In this document: positions 54,195 to 62,432 of the stretch, piece after piece
Layout: each line of letters starts with the position of its first letter
Position numbering within the stretch: the first letter of the stretch is position 1
From: Lysobacterales bacterium
GTDB taxonomy: Bacteria > Pseudomonadota > Gammaproteobacteria > Xanthomonadales > SZUA-36
Length of the DNA: 64,000 nucleotides
Reading direction: 5' to 3'
Assembly: GCA_013001885.1 (NCBI GenBank)
Contig: JABDLD010000093.1
Location: 1-64,000, forward strand
Notes under the pieces: generated by a model
What the model was told of the DNA's origin: nothing
The model's database searches: none
What the model saw: only the letters and a program-made list of their open reading frames with translations
Program-made: the position numbers and the translations under genes

Positions 54195-54789
54195 TCAACG
54201 CCTCCAGATCTTCCGGCGTATCCAGATCGAAGGCGGCATTCTCGATTTCAACGCGTTTCACACGGGAGTAGTTCTCAATCACCGGCTTCGCGCCGTCCTT
54301 ATTTTTCAGGCCTTTCAATTTCGGTATTAAATGGCGCGGAAATATGACCGGGGGCCCTGAGGCCAGTGCGTTCCCGCTGCGCCACGAACTGACACATACC
54401 TGTGATACGTCCTGCTGCCATAGATGAACAAGGCGCATCAGGTCAGTTCTGTCGACCCGCCATTGATCGCACAACATCAGCATCAAGCCGTCGACTTCGC
54501 CTGGAATACCACGCACGCCATGAGCGATCGAACCGCCCAGCCCCTTTCTCCAGCCGCTGTTGACCACCGCGTCCACGGCCAGGCTTTCTATCTCGCACAG
54601 TACCTCATCGGAACAGCAGCCCGTTACAACCGTCAGGCTCACGATCTCCAGGCCAAGCAGCAGCTCCGCAGTACGCCTGGCCAGGCTGACTCCATCGACT
54701 TCCACCAATTGCTTCGACTGCCCCAGGCGGGATGATCCACCGGCGGCCAGCAGGACTGCGGCCAGTTTTGGCTGTTCAGGATTCTTCAT
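54169..54789 (-). CDS. MobA/MocA-like nucleotidyltransferase
   Basis: This 206-residue protein has the nucleotidyltransferase signature AAVLLAAGGSSRLGQSKQLVEV and an MLMLCDQWRVD segment. It matches the MobA-like transferases encoded next to XdhC, which attach CMP or GMP to molybdopterin (MocA type). This fits molybdenum hydroxylase maturation, but no xanthine dehydrogenase structural gene is in the window. The gene overlaps xdhC-like by 14 bases. Confidence 0.87.
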   Translation of the reverse strand: MKNPEQPKLAAVLLAAGGSSRLGQSKQLVEVDGVSLARRTAELLLGLEIVSLTVVTGCCSDEVLCEIESLAVDAVVNSGWRKGLGGSIAHGVRGIPGEVDGLMLMLCDQWRVDRTDLMRLVHLWQQDVSQVCVSSWRSGNALASGPPVIFPRHLIPKLKGLKNKDGAKPVIENYSRVKRVEIENAAFDLDTPEDLEALISRSAQPR

Positions 54790-55852
54790 CGACCCGCGCG
54801 GTCAATGACAGGCCGTTGCGCCGGTTCAGAACCGCGTGAATTTCCGCTGCGATCGACAGCGCGATCCCGCTGGGCAATTCGGCACCGATATCCAACCCGG
54901 CGGGACCATGAATTTCCAAATCGGAACAGGCTGCCATCTCACGCAGGCGGTCACGCCGGGCCCGCGGTCCCAGCACGCCGATGTAGCCGATCTCGTATGC
55001 GGAGACCTGGCGCAGGTATTCGCCGTCGTTGTCCAGGTGATGACTCATGATGACAACGCCATCGAGTTCGGAAAGATCGGCCGTTTCGCCCAGCCTTTCC
55101 GGCCTGCTCCGGAGCACGGTACAACTGGGCGGAAACCGTCCGGCCTTGGCGAATGCAGGCCGATGATCAACCACCACAATGTCCCAGTCCAGCTCTGCCA
55201 GGGCCCTGGCGAGCGGTACCGCGTCCGGCCCAGCTCCGCAAATCATTATGCGGGTCGCGGCCGGTATATTTATCTGCAGGACATCCGCCTGGTCGGCCGC
55301 GGGGTCAAGTCTGGCCGGGTAGGTCCGCCAGGACGGCCACGGCCGGGTGTGGGCCTCTAATCTGTGCAGCAACTGCGGCGCGCCGGTGACGGCCCCGGCC
55401 TGGTCGAGCAGCGCGAAGCTGCCGCAAGGCAAGCCGCTCTCCGGGCGCGTGACCAGGGCGAGCAAAGCCGCCTTGCGTGCTGCCCGGGAGGCCTCGAGCT
55501 GCCGCAGGAATCCAAAATCATCTTCCCGGCCCAGCCGCTGCAGCATTAAGTGGATGACGCCGTCGCAGCCCAGGCCGAGGCTCCACACCAGGTCGTCGTC
55601 CGCATGCATGTCGTAGGTAACGAAAGCCGCTTCGCCGCTGGCAAACACGGCGTCTGCGTGTTGCAGCAGGTCGCCTTCCAGGCAGCCGCCGGAAATCATC
55701 CCCTCGTACTCGCCTTCGGGGCTGATCAGCATCATCGCGCCCGGCTTGCGGTAGGTCGAGCCCTCGGTGGCGATGATCGTCACCAATACGAGTGCGTCGT
55801 CTTGGTTGTGCCGGCGATAGAAATCCAGTAATGCCCTGATGCCCAGATGCAC
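54776..55852 (-). CDS. XdhC/CoxI family protein
   Basis: The GTG at 55852 is the most plausible start (358 residues), because the longer frame to 56020 would lie inside the divergent decarboxylase gene. An XdhC_CoxI domain (IIATEGSTYRKPGAMML, ISGGCLEGDLLQHAD) is followed by a Rossmann-like XdhC_C domain (IMICGAGPDAVPLARAL). XdhC binds molybdopterin cofactor and inserts the sulfurated form into xanthine dehydrogenase-type enzymes. It is encoded directly before a MobA-like gene. The target enzyme must be elsewhere. Confidence 0.85.
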   Translation of the reverse strand: MHLGIRALLDFYRRHNQDDALVLVTIIATEGSTYRKPGAMMLISPEGEYEGMISGGCLEGDLLQHADAVFASGEAAFVTYDMHADDDLVWSLGLGCDGVIHLMLQRLGREDDFGFLRQLEASRAARKAALLALVTRPESGLPCGSFALLDQAGAVTGAPQLLHRLEAHTRPWPSWRTYPARLDPAADQADVLQINIPAATRIMICGAGPDAVPLARALAELDWDIVVVDHRPAFAKAGRFPPSCTVLRSRPERLGETADLSELDGVVIMSHHLDNDGEYLRQVSAYEIGYIGVLGPRARRDRLREMAACSDLEIHGPAGLDIGAELPSGIALSIAAEIHAVLNRRNGLSLTARVDEES

Positions 55853-55890
55853 GATATGATCCGTATGAAGGAAAAAGGAAATGATAACCC

Positions 55891-57366
55891 GTGAACGACG
55901 ATCAAAACTACGAAACACTGGACCCCGAAAACTGGGATGAGATGCGCAAGCTGGCTCACCGGATGATGGATGACGCCCTGGACTACATCCAAACGGCGCG
56001 CGAGCGCCCGGTGTGGACACCCGTGCCGGAGGAAGTATCGGCGAAGCTGACTTCGCCCGCCCCTGCAGGTCCGACCCCGCCTGAAGAGGTGTACGAGGAA
56101 TTCCGCTCGGACATCCTGCCTTATAACCTGCATACGAATCACCCCCGGTTCTGGGCCTGGTACATGGGCAGCGGAACCGTAATGGGCGCTCTGGCCGACT
56201 TTTTCGCGGCCGTCATGAACCCGAATGTGGGCGGCATCAACCACGTGGCGCCGAGAGTCGAGCAACAGGTGATCAGCTGGATAACCCGCATGATGGGCTT
56301 TCCAGACAGCGCCAGCGGCCTGCTGACCAGCGGTGGTTCGATGGCCAATTTCACCGCCCTGACCGTCGCGAGAAACTCGGGCGCCGGATACGATGCGCGG
56401 CGCGAAGGCGTGCTCGCAGCACCCGGGCCGCTCACCGTTTACGCCTCGACCGAAATACACAGCTGTAACCAGAAGGCCGTCGAAACGCTCGGTCTGGGCA
56501 GCGACGGCTTGCGCAAGGTACCGGTGAACGACGATTACACCATCGACCTGGACGCTCTGGCCCGGCAGGTTAACTCGGATCGTGAATCCGGCATGGTGCC
56601 CTTCTGCGTCATCGCAACGGCGGGCACCATCAATACCGGAGCGATCGACGACATGAACGCAATCGCTGACTTTTGTGAGCGTGAAAACCTCTGGTTCCAT
56701 GTCGACGGCGCGATCGGCGCCGTTGCGGTGCTGGCAGAAAACGTGCGCGGACAACTGTCCGGCATGGAGCGCGCTGATTCCATTGCCCTGGATCTGCACA
56801 AGTGGATGCACATACCTTTCGAAGCCGGCTGCGTGATCGTTCGCAATGCGCCCGCTCATCGCGATTCCTTTGCGCTGGTCCCGGAATACCTGCAGCGCGA
56901 ACCGGACGGCGGCGGGATGGCCTCGGGCAGCTTGTGGTTCAGTGACTACGGCTTGCAGCTGACCCGCCAGTTCCGGGCGCTGAAAGTATGGATGTCGATC
57001 AAGGAACACGGCCTCGAACGCTTCGGCCGCATGATCGCGCGCAACGTGGAGCAGGCTCACTACCTGGGGCGCCTGGTCGAGGCGCAGCCGTCACTCGAAC
57101 TGACCGGCCCTGTCGGGCTGGATATCGTCTGTTTCCGCTATAACCCGGGTAATCTGGCACCGCAGCCCCTGAACGACCTGAACAAGGAACTACTGGTGCG
57201 GCTGCAGCGCGGGGGCGTGGCGGCGCCTTCCTACACCACCCTGCGGGGCCATTACTGCCTGCGCGTTGCGATCTCCAACCACCGCAGCCGTCCAGAGGAT
57301 TTTGATCTGATGGTCAGAGAAGTGGTGCGCATCGGTAATGACCTCGTTTCCGGGACGGTCCACTGA
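55891..57366 (+). CDS. PLP-dependent aromatic-L-amino-acid-type decarboxylase
   Basis: This 491-residue group II decarboxylase starts with GTG. The PLP Lys is Lys304 in LDLHKWMHIPF; His190 (STEIHSCNQ) stacks on the ring and Asp272 (HVDGAIGA) contacts the ring nitrogen. TSGGSMANFTAL binds the phosphate. The family includes decarboxylases of tyrosine, DOPA, tryptophan and glutamate; sequence alone does not fix the substrate. It is divergent from the XdhC gene with only 38 bases between the starts. Confidence 0.93.
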   Translation: MNDDQNYETLDPENWDEMRKLAHRMMDDALDYIQTARERPVWTPVPEEVSAKLTSPAPAGPTPPEEVYEEFRSDILPYNLHTNHPRFWAWYMGSGTVMGALADFFAAVMNPNVGGINHVAPRVEQQVISWITRMMGFPDSASGLLTSGGSMANFTALTVARNSGAGYDARREGVLAAPGPLTVYASTEIHSCNQKAVETLGLGSDGLRKVPVNDDYTIDLDALARQVNSDRESGMVPFCVIATAGTINTGAIDDMNAIADFCERENLWFHVDGAIGAVAVLAENVRGQLSGMERADSIALDLHKWMHIPFEAGCVIVRNAPAHRDSFALVPEYLQREPDGGGMASGSLWFSDYGLQLTRQFRALKVWMSIKEHGLERFGRMIARNVEQAHYLGRLVEAQPSLELTGPVGLDIVCFRYNPGNLAPQPLNDLNKELLVRLQRGGVAAPSYTTLRGHYCLRVAISNHRSRPEDFDLMVREVVRIGNDLVSGTVH

Positions 57367-57390
57367 TCAATCAACGGACAGCCATGAAGC

Positions 57391-58254
57391 TCAGTACGTG
57401 AACGGAGACCTCAGGTTCAGAGAAATGGCTTTGTAGGCGCCGTTCGAACTGGTTTTGTAGGAAAGCCCGATATGCTCGAACGTCATGAACCAGATTTTCA
57501 TCTGTTTACTGCTGTTGCTCAGCGCCAGGCCAATTTGCCACTGGTCCCGGATCGACTCACTGCGATCCTCATCGATGTGAAAATTCAACTTGTCAAAAAG
57601 GTAGTTGTAAGTCACGTGCCAGTTCAGCCGCAGCGGTTCCCCGCCAAATTCCAGCTTGCCCATGGGCTGGTCGAACTCCAGGCCTGCCATGACCGAACCG
57701 TACCGGCCGCGTGATTTGAATTCGGGCTTGTACCCGGCATAATATACGGCGTTGAGCAGGGACCAACTCAGTTTTTCACTTTCACCCAGCAGGTAGCGGC
57801 TTTTCAGGCCGCCGTACCAGATGCCGGCCCACTCCCTGGTTTCCCTCTCATATCCAGCTCCGATATGTGCATAGGGCCTGAGAGACCAGCGCTGGTTGAC
57901 GGGAATTTCCACCTCGACTCCCGGCGTGAAACTGACGGTTCCATAATTTTCAAAATCAATGAAGTCCGGAATATCGTCGAGGTTATGCAGCCCGAAAGTC
58001 AGCGGATACTGGATCTCAATGCCCAGTGTGCGTTTGCCGTTTTCGTCAAACCCGGCCTTGCGGACTGTCTGACGCGGCGGAATTCTGAACACGAACACGG
58101 AGCGGTTCTGGTCGACCCGGTACCAACCGGTTCCGAAAAAGGCACCCATCGCCCAGTGCACCTGGCGTGCCGGCTCCTGGTCGCTGGGTACTGCCTGGGC
58201 CACCAGCGAAAGGGGCGTCAGGGTAAGCAGGGTCAAAAGCAGAATTCGAAGCAT
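57391..58254 (-). CDS. Probable outer-membrane beta-barrel protein
   Basis: The ATG at 58254 gives 287 residues with a signal peptide (LRILLLTLLTLTPLSLVAQA). The rest shows alternating strands (TFGLHNLDDIPDFIDFENYG, RWSLRPYAHIGAGYERET, RLNWHVTYNYLFDKLNFHI) and ends in SPFTY with a terminal aromatic, typical of an outer-membrane barrel. No named family is recognised. It is encoded between the decarboxylase gene (convergent, 24-base gap) and the MOSC gene (divergent, 99-base gap). Confidence 0.75.
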   Translation of the reverse strand: MLRILLLTLLTLTPLSLVAQAVPSDQEPARQVHWAMGAFFGTGWYRVDQNRSVFVFRIPPRQTVRKAGFDENGKRTLGIEIQYPLTFGLHNLDDIPDFIDFENYGTVSFTPGVEVEIPVNQRWSLRPYAHIGAGYERETREWAGIWYGGLKSRYLLGESEKLSWSLLNAVYYAGYKPEFKSRGRYGSVMAGLEFDQPMGKLEFGGEPLRLNWHVTYNYLFDKLNFHIDEDRSESIRDQWQIGLALSNSSKQMKIWFMTFEHIGLSYKTSSNGAYKAISLNLRSPFTY

Positions 58255-58353
58255 CGCAACGCAATCTATTACATTCAGCCGGTTCAATGAAAGAGTACAG
58301 GATGCGCAGTATGATGTAACGATTCTCTGGCTGCCTGGTGACGCCAATCAATC

Positions 58354-59190
58354 ATGAGTGTTGAAATTACAGGGCTCTATATTTACCCGGTGAAATCGCT
58401 GAAGGGCATTGCACTCGAAAAGGCGACACTCACGCCGCAGGGTTTCCTGAACGACCGCCGCTGGATGGTCGTGCGCTCCAGCGGCCGCTTCGTCACGCAG
58501 AGAGATTTGTCGCGTCTGGCCCTGATTCACACAGGTCTCAGTGATTCAGGCGTCACGCTGACGCTCGACGGCCATGGCGCCGTTACCGTACCCTTCGATT
58601 CCACCGGCGGAGAACCGGTGCAGACCAGGGTATGGGGCGATGCCTGTGAAACCGTGGATGAGGGCGGGGAAGTTTCCCGCTGGCTCACTGCGGCCACGGA
58701 ATGCAGCGAGAAGCTCAGGCTGGTTCACATGCAGCCCGGCTTTGTGCGCCCCCAGGGCAAACCCCGCGAGCTGGGCGAGCAGACAAGCACGTTTTTTGCG
58801 GACGCTGCACCGTTCCTGGTGGCTGGCGAGGCTTCTTTGAATGAACTGAACCGGGAACTGGCTGCCCGCGGGCACCCGCCCGTGCCGATGGACCGGTTCC
58901 GGCCAAATGTGGTGGTTCGGGGATTGCAGCCTTTCGCGGAACACGGGCTGGCCGGCCTCGAAAATAGCGCATATGGCCTGAAATTCTGCCACCCATGTGA
59001 ACGCTGCGTGGTCACCACGATCAACCAGGATACGGCCGCAAAAGATCCTGCCCGGCAACCATTCATCACGCTAACGCAAATCAACCCGGTACCTGGCAAA
59101 AAGCCTGCACCGGCGTTCGGTCAAAACGCCATTCTGGGGAGGGGTGACGGGGAAATGGCAACCCTGGGCGACCGGCTGAGCGCAGCCTAG
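58354..59190 (+). CDS. MOSC domain protein with N-terminal beta-barrel domain (YcbX/mARC-like)
   Basis: This 278-residue protein has a MOSC_N domain (IYPVKSLKGIAL, DRRWMVV, FVTQRDLSRLALI) and a MOSC domain (about 130-275). The molybdenum-binding Cys lies in KFCHPCERCVVTTIN. Homologues (YcbX, mARC) reduce N-hydroxylated compounds using molybdenum cofactor. E. coli YcbX has an added ferredoxin domain which is absent here, so an external electron donor is needed. Its end overlaps the phospholipase gene by 4 bases. Confidence 0.88.
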   Translation: MSVEITGLYIYPVKSLKGIALEKATLTPQGFLNDRRWMVVRSSGRFVTQRDLSRLALIHTGLSDSGVTLTLDGHGAVTVPFDSTGGEPVQTRVWGDACETVDEGGEVSRWLTAATECSEKLRLVHMQPGFVRPQGKPRELGEQTSTFFADAAPFLVAGEASLNELNRELAARGHPPVPMDRFRPNVVVRGLQPFAEHGLAGLENSAYGLKFCHPCERCVVTTINQDTAAKDPARQPFITLTQINPVPGKKPAPAFGQNAILGRGDGEMATLGDRLSAA

Positions 59191-60257
59191 TCGAGCCAGT
59201 CCGTTATAGAAATTCCAATACCGATCCGGTTCACCTTGTTGTTGTAGTCGATCAGGCTCTCGCCATATCCGTAGAAATACTGCACGTATCCCTTCAGGTA
59301 AGGGTAATCAAACACCGGGAAGCTCCAGCTGAGTTCGACCGCGCCCCGCTCAAAACCGCTTTCCAGCTGGTTACGCAACATGGCGCTGAACACGTGGCCT
59401 TTGCGGCCATAAACGGCCCGCAGTTCACCGTGGCCCATATAATCGTCGATGTCGGGATTGTCGCTCTTGCCCTTGTCGGTCGTCAGCCAGATCCACGGCC
59501 GCACAGCAAAGACCCAGCGCCCCCGTTCAAACACGAAAGTCGCGGCCAGGCGGTCCCAGCTGCGGGATAGCACGCCGGATCGACCGTTGGACTGATGAAC
59601 CCAGCCGAACGTGTTGACCGTGTTGATCAGCCCAAGAACCTCCCAGTCGTTTTCAAACTGCGCCCACACCTCGGGTTCGTGATTGGTTTCCCGGAATGGC
59701 TCGGAGAAATCCGAGTTATACATCTGCCAGAAGGAATGATTGGTGTAAGCACCGTAGAGGTCCATCCGTCCGTTGAACAGCCCAACAGCGAGCGGCACTT
59801 TCAGGCTGATCTGAAACTGGCCTTCCACGTTCTTGTTCTCAAAGCCGGGGTCCCCGGATTGCCGTCTGAAAAGCTCCGGGCTCCAGCCTTCCCGGTTATA
59901 AACCACGGGCATAAAGAAATTGGGTCTGTGCGCCAGGATACTGAAAGGCTGTGCCGCGGCGGCACGTTCCGAGGCTAGCCGTGTTCCGATCGGGCTGGGA
60001 ATAACTTCTGCCCCGGCTGCTTCGGCCGTGCCGGGACCGGCCGGTGGTTCGTCAGCCAACGCCGTCCTGGCCTCAGACGACGAGCACCGCTCCCGAAGCT
60101 CATCCAGCGTCATGAAGCCGTCAGCGGTTTCCGCGAGGAGCAGCACGCATTCCCGGTCGAGTCCCGTCTCATCCGCAGGCAGAGCGCCCCCGGCCAGCAG
60201 CCCCGCGATGCACAAGGCGCCGGCCGCTGCCGCTTTAAGGTCTGCCGGGCGAACCAC
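59187..60257 (-). CDS. pldA: Outer-membrane phospholipase A (OMPLA/PldA family)
   Basis: This 356-residue protein has a signal peptide, an extra N-terminal region of about 90 residues and a 12-strand OMPLA barrel. The active-site stretch reads VHQSNGRSGVLSRSWDRL: His221 and Ser223 match the catalytic pair, but the position of the conserved Asn (Asn156 in E. coli) is Asp235. The downstream YGYGESLIDYN matches the conserved C-terminal motif. OMPLA hydrolyses phospholipids in the outer leaflet when the membrane is disturbed, usually as a Ca2+-dependent dimer. It is encoded 2 bases after the AsmA-like gene. Confidence 0.92.
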   Translation of the reverse strand: MVRPADLKAAAAGALCIAGLLAGGALPADETGLDRECVLLLAETADGFMTLDELRERCSSSEARTALADEPPAGPGTAEAAGAEVIPSPIGTRLASERAAAAQPFSILAHRPNFFMPVVYNREGWSPELFRRQSGDPGFENKNVEGQFQISLKVPLAVGLFNGRMDLYGAYTNHSFWQMYNSDFSEPFRETNHEPEVWAQFENDWEVLGLINTVNTFGWVHQSNGRSGVLSRSWDRLAATFVFERGRWVFAVRPWIWLTTDKGKSDNPDIDDYMGHGELRAVYGRKGHVFSAMLRNQLESGFERGAVELSWSFPVFDYPYLKGYVQYFYGYGESLIDYNNKVNRIGIGISITDWLD

Positions 60258-60259
60258 CG

Positions 60260-60976
60260 TCAGTTACTTGAATCCGGATTGTCTTTACCGAAAATATCCT
60301 TGAGTTTCTCGCTGACTTTTTTCTCGGCGTCGCCAAGCTGTTTCCTGGCCTGCGCCTTCAGCATTTCCGTGGCGGCCTCCTGGCTGATCTCCTTCAGAAT
60401 CTTGTTTGCGATCACCTTGCCAAGCTCGGTCGGCGTGCCGCGCAGGTCATTGAGCTCAACCGCATCGATCTTGATATTGGCATAAGTATCCAGCGCTTCC
60501 GATTCAAAAGCCGCGCGCGATTCGTTCATTCTGAAATGATGAATTACGATGACCGGCTCTTCGCTGCCCGGTTCCGCTGGAGCCGGCGTCGAACCTGTCC
60601 GTTCGAGTTGGTCCATCATCATCGAAAAATTGGTTTTACCACCCAGTTCCTCGATGATGATCTCCGGATTGTCGATCACGACACGCCTGATTTCGCGGCT
60701 GCCGTAGTCCACCGCGGCCTCGATGCCGTTCAGGCTGAATGCATTGGGGTTTTTGAACCCCGGAGGATTAGCGACAGTCACACTGGAAATGGTCATTGAG
60801 CCATCCTTCAGATTTGTTTCCACCGCGCCCACGCTCACTTGCGCTCCCAGCGACCTGGCGCCGGCTGTTTCGATCTGTTGCTGAATCATCGCATCCATGC
60901 GGTAGGTGACGAAATACCAAGTGACTCCGCCCGCCAGCAACAACAGGACGAGCAGAGTGACAATTACTTTTTTCAT
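60260..60976 (-). CDS. AsmA-like membrane-anchored periplasmic protein
   Basis: This 238-residue protein has one N-terminal membrane helix (VIVTLLVLLLLAGGVTWYF) and a short periplasmic domain with VSVGAVETNLKDGSMTISSV, VANPPGFKNPNAFSLNGIEA and VIDNPEIIIEE. These match the repeating strand pattern of AsmA/DUF748-type lipid-groove proteins. The C-terminal part is helical and charged (ARKQLGDAEKKVSEKLKD). It is far shorter than AsmA or TamB. Being encoded 2 bases before the phospholipase gene fits a role in envelope lipid homeostasis, but that is inference. Confidence 0.75.
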   Translation of the reverse strand: MKKVIVTLLVLLLLAGGVTWYFVTYRMDAMIQQQIETAGARSLGAQVSVGAVETNLKDGSMTISSVTVANPPGFKNPNAFSLNGIEAAVDYGSREIRRVVIDNPEIIIEELGGKTNFSMMMDQLERTGSTPAPAEPGSEEPVIVIHHFRMNESRAAFESEALDTYANIKIDAVELNDLRGTPTELGKVIANKILKEISQEAATEMLKAQARKQLGDAEKKVSEKLKDIFGKDNPDSSN

Positions 60977-61044
60977 AAAAGGATCCTCGGTTGATTGCTG
61001 CGGGGTATTAAAGACTCCCCCGATCTTCGCTCCAAGGATACAAT

Positions 61045-61800
61045 ATGGCGATGAAACAGGAAAAAACCACGCATTTTGGGTATCAGGAGGTACCGGTCCA
61101 GGAGAAAGCCAGCCTGGTACGGGGGGTGTTTGATTCCGTCGCTTCCAGTTACGACCTGATGAACGACCTGATGTCGCTTGGTGTTCACCGCCTCTGGAAA
61201 CGCGATTTTACAGCCAATAGCGGCATCAGTCCGGGAGACCGGGTGCTGGACCTGGCTGGAGGTACCGGTGACATCGCGGCCCTGTTGACTAAAAAAGTGG
61301 GTTCAGCCGGCCGCGTGGTGCTGAGCGACATCAACGAGGCCATGCTGGATGTCGGACGCCGCCGGCTGGAAGACCAGGGCATCGTGGGCAATGTCAGCTA
61401 CGCCATCGCTAACGCCGAGCACTTGCCGTTCGATGGCGGTGAATTCGATGCGGTAACCATCGCTTTTGGCTTGCGTAATGTGACCGATAAAGAAGCGGCG
61501 CTGAGCGAAATGCGCCGAGTACTGCGCCCAGGCGGCAAGGCTTTGATCCTGGAGTTCTCGACCGTGCAGCCCGAACCCCTTAAAGCCATTTATGATGCCT
61601 GGTCGTTCGGAGCGCTCCCGGTCCTCGGTAAGTTGATTGCAGACGATGAGGCCAGCTACCGTTACCTGGCCGAAAGCATCCGCAAGCACCCGCCGCAGGA
61701 GGAACTGGCCCGAATGATGGAGGACGCCGGCTTCGATCAGGTGCGTTTTCGCAACCTGACCGGCGGAATCGTCGCGATTCATTCCGGAGTTAATCCCTGA
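61045..61800 (+). CDS. ubiE: Ubiquinone/menaquinone C-methyltransferase UbiE
   Basis: This 251-residue SAM methyltransferase methylates the ring of demethylmenaquinone and of the ubiquinone precursor. The UbiE signatures are THFGYQEVPVQEKASLV..VFDSVASSYDLMNDLMSLG, LDLAGGTGDIAALL and FGLRNVTDKEAALSEM. AAGGA lies 6 bases before the ATG. It starts the ubiE-ubiJ-ubiB operon. Confidence 0.97.
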   Translation: MAMKQEKTTHFGYQEVPVQEKASLVRGVFDSVASSYDLMNDLMSLGVHRLWKRDFTANSGISPGDRVLDLAGGTGDIAALLTKKVGSAGRVVLSDINEAMLDVGRRRLEDQGIVGNVSYAIANAEHLPFDGGEFDAVTIAFGLRNVTDKEAALSEMRRVLRPGGKALILEFSTVQPEPLKAIYDAWSFGALPVLGKLIADDEASYRYLAESIRKHPPQEELARMMEDAGFDQVRFRNLTGGIVAIHSGVNP

Positions 61801-61802
61801 CC

Positions 61803-62432
61803 ATGCCCGAATACAAGACACCGCTCCCCGGAATACTTGCCGCCATGCTGGAGACGGCGATCAACCGTCTGCTCGATCTCGATGAAGGCACTCCGGCCCG
61901 ACTCGACCGGCTGGAAGGACGCATGCTGAAGCTGGATCTTGATGGGGTTGGGATTACGCTCTTTTTCGCTTTCAACGGTGGCCAGGTCGAAGTCGGCACG
62001 CGCTCGTCTTACGAGCCGGACACGGTCATCAGCGGTTCTCCGGCTGCTCTTTTTGCCATGGCCGCTCCTGAAGGCATGGGTAACTGGGGTTCACCCGATT
62101 CCAGGGTAAACATAACCGGCGACGCCAATCTCGCACGCGACCTGGAACGGCTGTTTTCGCGGCTGGACCCGGACTGGGAAGGACGCTTGTCCCGGATATT
62201 TGGCGATGTCTGGGGGCACCAGGTCGCTTCCGGATTACGGGTCGGGTTGGAACAGGCGCGCGGAACGGCCGAAAATGCCGGCAGCATGCTGTCGGAGTAC
62301 CTGGAACAAAACCGCGGCCCCGTGGTGCGTGGGGATGAAATCGACGGGTTCGCCGAAGCGGTCGATGACACCCGGCAATCGGTGGATGAACTCGAAGAAA
62401 GCATCCGAAGAATGGAAAAAGGCACGGAATGA
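61803..62432 (+). CDS. ubiJ: Ubiquinone biosynthesis accessory factor UbiJ
   Basis: This 209-residue protein has an SCP2-type lipid-binding domain (about 10-115; VEVGTRSSYEPDTVISGSPAALFAM) and a C-terminal coiled coil (ESIRRMEKGTE). UbiJ holds lipid precursors in the cytoplasmic Ubi complex with UbiK, UbiE and others. It starts 2 bases after the ubiE stop and its TGA overlaps the ubiB ATG (ATGA). Confidence 0.95.
   Translation: MPEYKTPLPGILAAMLETAINRLLDLDEGTPARLDRLEGRMLKLDLDGVGITLFFAFNGGQVEVGTRSSYEPDTVISGSPAALFAMAAPEGMGNWGSPDSRVNITGDANLARDLERLFSRLDPDWEGRLSRIFGDVWGHQVASGLRVGLEQARGTAENAGSMLSEYLEQNRGPVVRGDEIDGFAEAVDDTRQSVDELEESIRRMEKGTE

Noticed and set aside
55780-57060. A 426-residue minus-strand reading frame opposite the decarboxylase
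   Set aside because: It has no recognisable domain and is His/Arg/Gly-rich as expected for the shadow of a GC-rich gene; the plus-strand frame is a clear PLP enzyme.
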